From assembly GCA_002049455.2 (NCBI GenBank), contig KV918870.1:62001-126000 (forward strand): 64,000 nt of DNA. The letters are read 5' to 3'. Origin of the DNA: Porphyra umbilicalis. Lineage: Eukaryota; Rhodophyta; Bangiophyceae; Bangiales; Bangiaceae. The notes below the pieces were generated by a model, which was not told where the DNA came from, made no database searches, and saw only the letters and a list, made by a program, of their open reading frames with translations. Position 1 is the stretch's first letter. Each line of letters opens with the position of its first letter. A program made the position numbers and the translations under genes. Positions 62,355 to 64,000 of this stretch are shown here, one piece after another.

Positions 62355-62690
62355 GGGGCGCGTCGGTGGTCGGCCCCGGGTCGGCGGCGGCGGTGACCGC
62401 CGCCGCCCTGTCGGCCATTGTCAACCTGTCTGGGTACGGGTGGCCCGCGCGGACGGCCGTGGCGGGGTGCCCGCGCCTCCTCGGCCGCCTCGTGGGCGCG
62501 GTCGGCCGGTCCGACACGGCGCTGCGGGCGGCGCTTGCGATTATGAATTTGGCAGAGGCGCCGGGCAACCGGGGGGCGCTCGCCCGGTGGGAGCGGGGGC
62601 TCGTCGCGGCCGCCTTTCGCCGCTCCGCGGCGACGAGTGTCGTCGCGTGCGTGCTGTACCAGCTGCGGGGGGGGGGGGTTGGGCGCGTGA
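60128..62690 (+). CDS. ARID-domain SWI/SNF subunit (BAF250/ARID1-like)
   Basis: Probable DNA-binding subunit of a SWI/SNF remodelling complex. An ARID domain spans residues about 73-157: FMADAGRPDFRVPTVAGSPC, DIYALYVAVLRLGGLHSVMA, FKLVARQLALPKSCTSAAYV and LRTTYERLLFDYEQ. Downstream, in another frame from about 60700, comes DKLRLVAALASTDRDARAWG and FPALLDTLVALLRVYADGL. Further on in the first frame are VLRNAAASAANVGVLADAAA, SAIVNLSGYGWPARTAVAG and ALRAALAIMNLAEAPGNRGA. These are armadillo-like repeats as in the BAF250 C-terminal domain. Frame changes coincide with G/C runs near 60670-60740, 61480-61560 and 62665-62680. If the last run is miscounted, TGA at 62688-62690 ends the protein. Ala/Gly/Pro insertions separate the conserved blocks. 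Confidence 0.7.
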
Positions 62691-62967
62691 GGGGGAGGCG
62701 GGGGGGGGGGGGGGGGCGCCGTGCGTACGTGGGCACGGATGGGCGGCGGGTGCGAGGCACCGGCGGTCCACCTCTTGGTTTGGTTTCTTGTGGTTGCGTG
62801 AAACTATCTCGGCGCGTCCGTGGTCGACGCGCCCCCACATGGCGTGTGCCGCCACACCACCCCACCGCGCAAACCCCGCTCGGTATCCAAAATACAGGCT
62901 CCCCCCCCCCCCCCGGGAGCTCCACACGAGTCCACCCCCCCCCCCCCCCCATCGGCTCGGCCGCCGC
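62691..62967. other. Short intergenic region between convergent genes
   Basis: 3' ends of the ARID gene (plus) and the aldo/keto reductase gene (minus). Contains G runs (62700-62716) and C runs (62900-62914, 62937-62950). No other feature. Confidence 0.35.
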
Positions 62968-64000
62968 TCACGGCACCGAAAAGATGTTTTGCACCATCTG
63001 CGTCGGCACCCGCGCGGCGGCGGCCTCGAGGGCGTCGACTTCCCCCTCCCCCAACCCGACCCCCCCCGCGCCCGCCGCCGCGTTTTCCCCCGCCGCCCCC
63101 GCCGTCCAGGCGCCCGGGATGGGGACCCCCCCCGCGCGACCACGTACGCAATGGCCACCTGCGCGGGCGTCCACCCGCGCCGCCCCCCAATGTCGGCGAG
63201 GAGGGCGTCGAGGCCGGCGTCGGCCACCTCGGGGAGGATGGTTTGGAAGAGGCGCCGCCGGATGGGGGACGCTGGCAGCGACCGCGGGCGCCCGTCGCCC
63301 CCCCCCCCACCGCCGCCAGTCGTGTACTTGCCGGTTAGCAGCCCGAGCGCGAGCGGGGAGTAGCCGATGGGCGTCACGCCGAGCTCCCCCGCCACCTCGA
63401 GAAAGCCGTCGGTCGCCGGCCCGCGGGCGAGCAACGACCACTGCACCTGCGCGCACACGACCGGCACGCCCCGCTGCCGCCGCAGGTACCGCTCCGCCGA
63501 CCGCAACGCGCGCGGCCCGTAGTTGCTCAGGCCGACGCCCTTGATGAGCCCCGCCTGGTAGGCGTCGGCAAACCCATCGTACAGCGCCCGCTCCTGCCAC
63601 GGCGCGTAGGCGGCGGGGGACCAGTGCACTTGCGCAACGTCGGGGGGGCGCCCGAGGCGCCGCGCCGACCCGCGCGCCGCCGCCACGACGGAGCCGCGGG
63701 TGAGGCGCCACGGGTAGGTGGCGAGTTTGGTCGCCACAAGTGGCGCCGTCGCCGCCGCCCCCGCCCCCGCCGCCGACAAGGACGACCACCCACCGCCGCC
63801 ACCGACGCCGCCGCCCACCCACCCGCCGCCCGCCGCCGCACGCGGCGGCGGCGGCGCCGACGCGAGCGCCGCGCCGAGGAGCGTCTCAGAGGTGCCCGTC
63901 AGCCCGTACGAGTCGGCCGTGTCGAAAAAGTTGACGCCCGCCGCCACCGACGCGTGGACGGCGGCCGTAAATTCCGCGTCGCGCGCCGGCGTGTAGCCGT
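62968..64000 (-). CDS. Aldo/keto reductase, plastid At1g06690-like, 5' end outside window
   Basis: NADPH-dependent carbonyl reductase with a (beta/alpha)8 barrel. From the right edge: GVNFFDTADSYG (catalytic Asp and Tyr), SETLLGAAL, VATKLATYPWRLTR (catalytic Lys), DVAQVHWSP (catalytic His), ADAYQAGLIKGVGLSNYGPR, QVQWSLLAR, ELGVTPIGYSPLALGLLTGK and WTPAQVAIAYVVARGG. The NADP-binding end VPIPGAWTAGAAGENAAAG and MVQNIFSVP then lead to TGA at 62970-62968. The VPIPGA part is in another frame, reached in the C run at about 63123-63131, again a probable run-length error. Gly-rich low complexity interrupts the segment at 63740-63860. Ordering and motifs match plant plastid AKRs of the At1g06690 group. 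The N-terminus and any transit peptide lie beyond 64000. Confidence 0.85.

Overview
The window looks like nuclear DNA of a photosynthetic eukaryote with a very GC-rich genome. Host genes have strong G/C at third codon positions, long G and C homopolymers, eukaryotic start contexts and almost no introns; only one intron is clearly supported, in clpR. A nuclear gene for a plastid Clp subunit and a probably plastid-targeted DnaJ-type zinc-finger protein point to a plant or alga. High GC plus very few introns fits a bangiophyte red alga (Porphyra/Pyropia type) best. That placement is inference.

Left gene block (1-11.3 kb): an ATRX-like SNF2 ATPase runs off the left edge (minus). It is followed by tubulin-binding cofactor A (plus), a membrane-anchored PDI-like thioredoxin protein (plus) and a DnaJ-type CxxCxGxG zinc-finger protein (minus). 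A 1.58 kb inverted-repeat element with a second element nested inside it sits between the first two genes.

Transposon-rich island (about 11.4-47 kb): base composition is lower in GC and genes are sparse. It holds small elements with terminal inverted repeats (TIRs), a broken Plavaka-like (CACTA superfamily) transposase, a hAT element with recognisable termini and target duplications, a second non-autonomous hAT-like element abutting it, a CACTA/Tnp2 element with two open reading frames, and an intact piggyBac-type transposase. Several minisatellites are present. Two adjacent pieces of the N-terminal domain of an organellar-type seryl-tRNA synthetase lie 16 kb apart on opposite strands and share an exact 24-bp inverted overlap. 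No reverse transcriptase was seen.

Right gene block (47-64 kb): densely packed host genes. These are an F-box/LRR-like protein, a metallo-beta-lactamase-fold hydrolase, a clathrin-adaptor sigma/zeta-COP type small chain, RNA polymerase III subunit RPC6, an F-box+SPRY+ubiquitin-like protein, a 3-hydroxyisobutyrate-dehydrogenase family enzyme, a ClpR plastid protease subunit, an ARID/BAF250-like SWI/SNF subunit and, at the right edge, a plastid-type aldo/keto reductase.

Many host genes change reading frame exactly at G or C runs. Protein homology continues across each switch, so run-length errors in the sequence are the simplest explanation. The genes form no operon-like pathway. The window is two housekeeping clusters separated by a DNA-transposon island.
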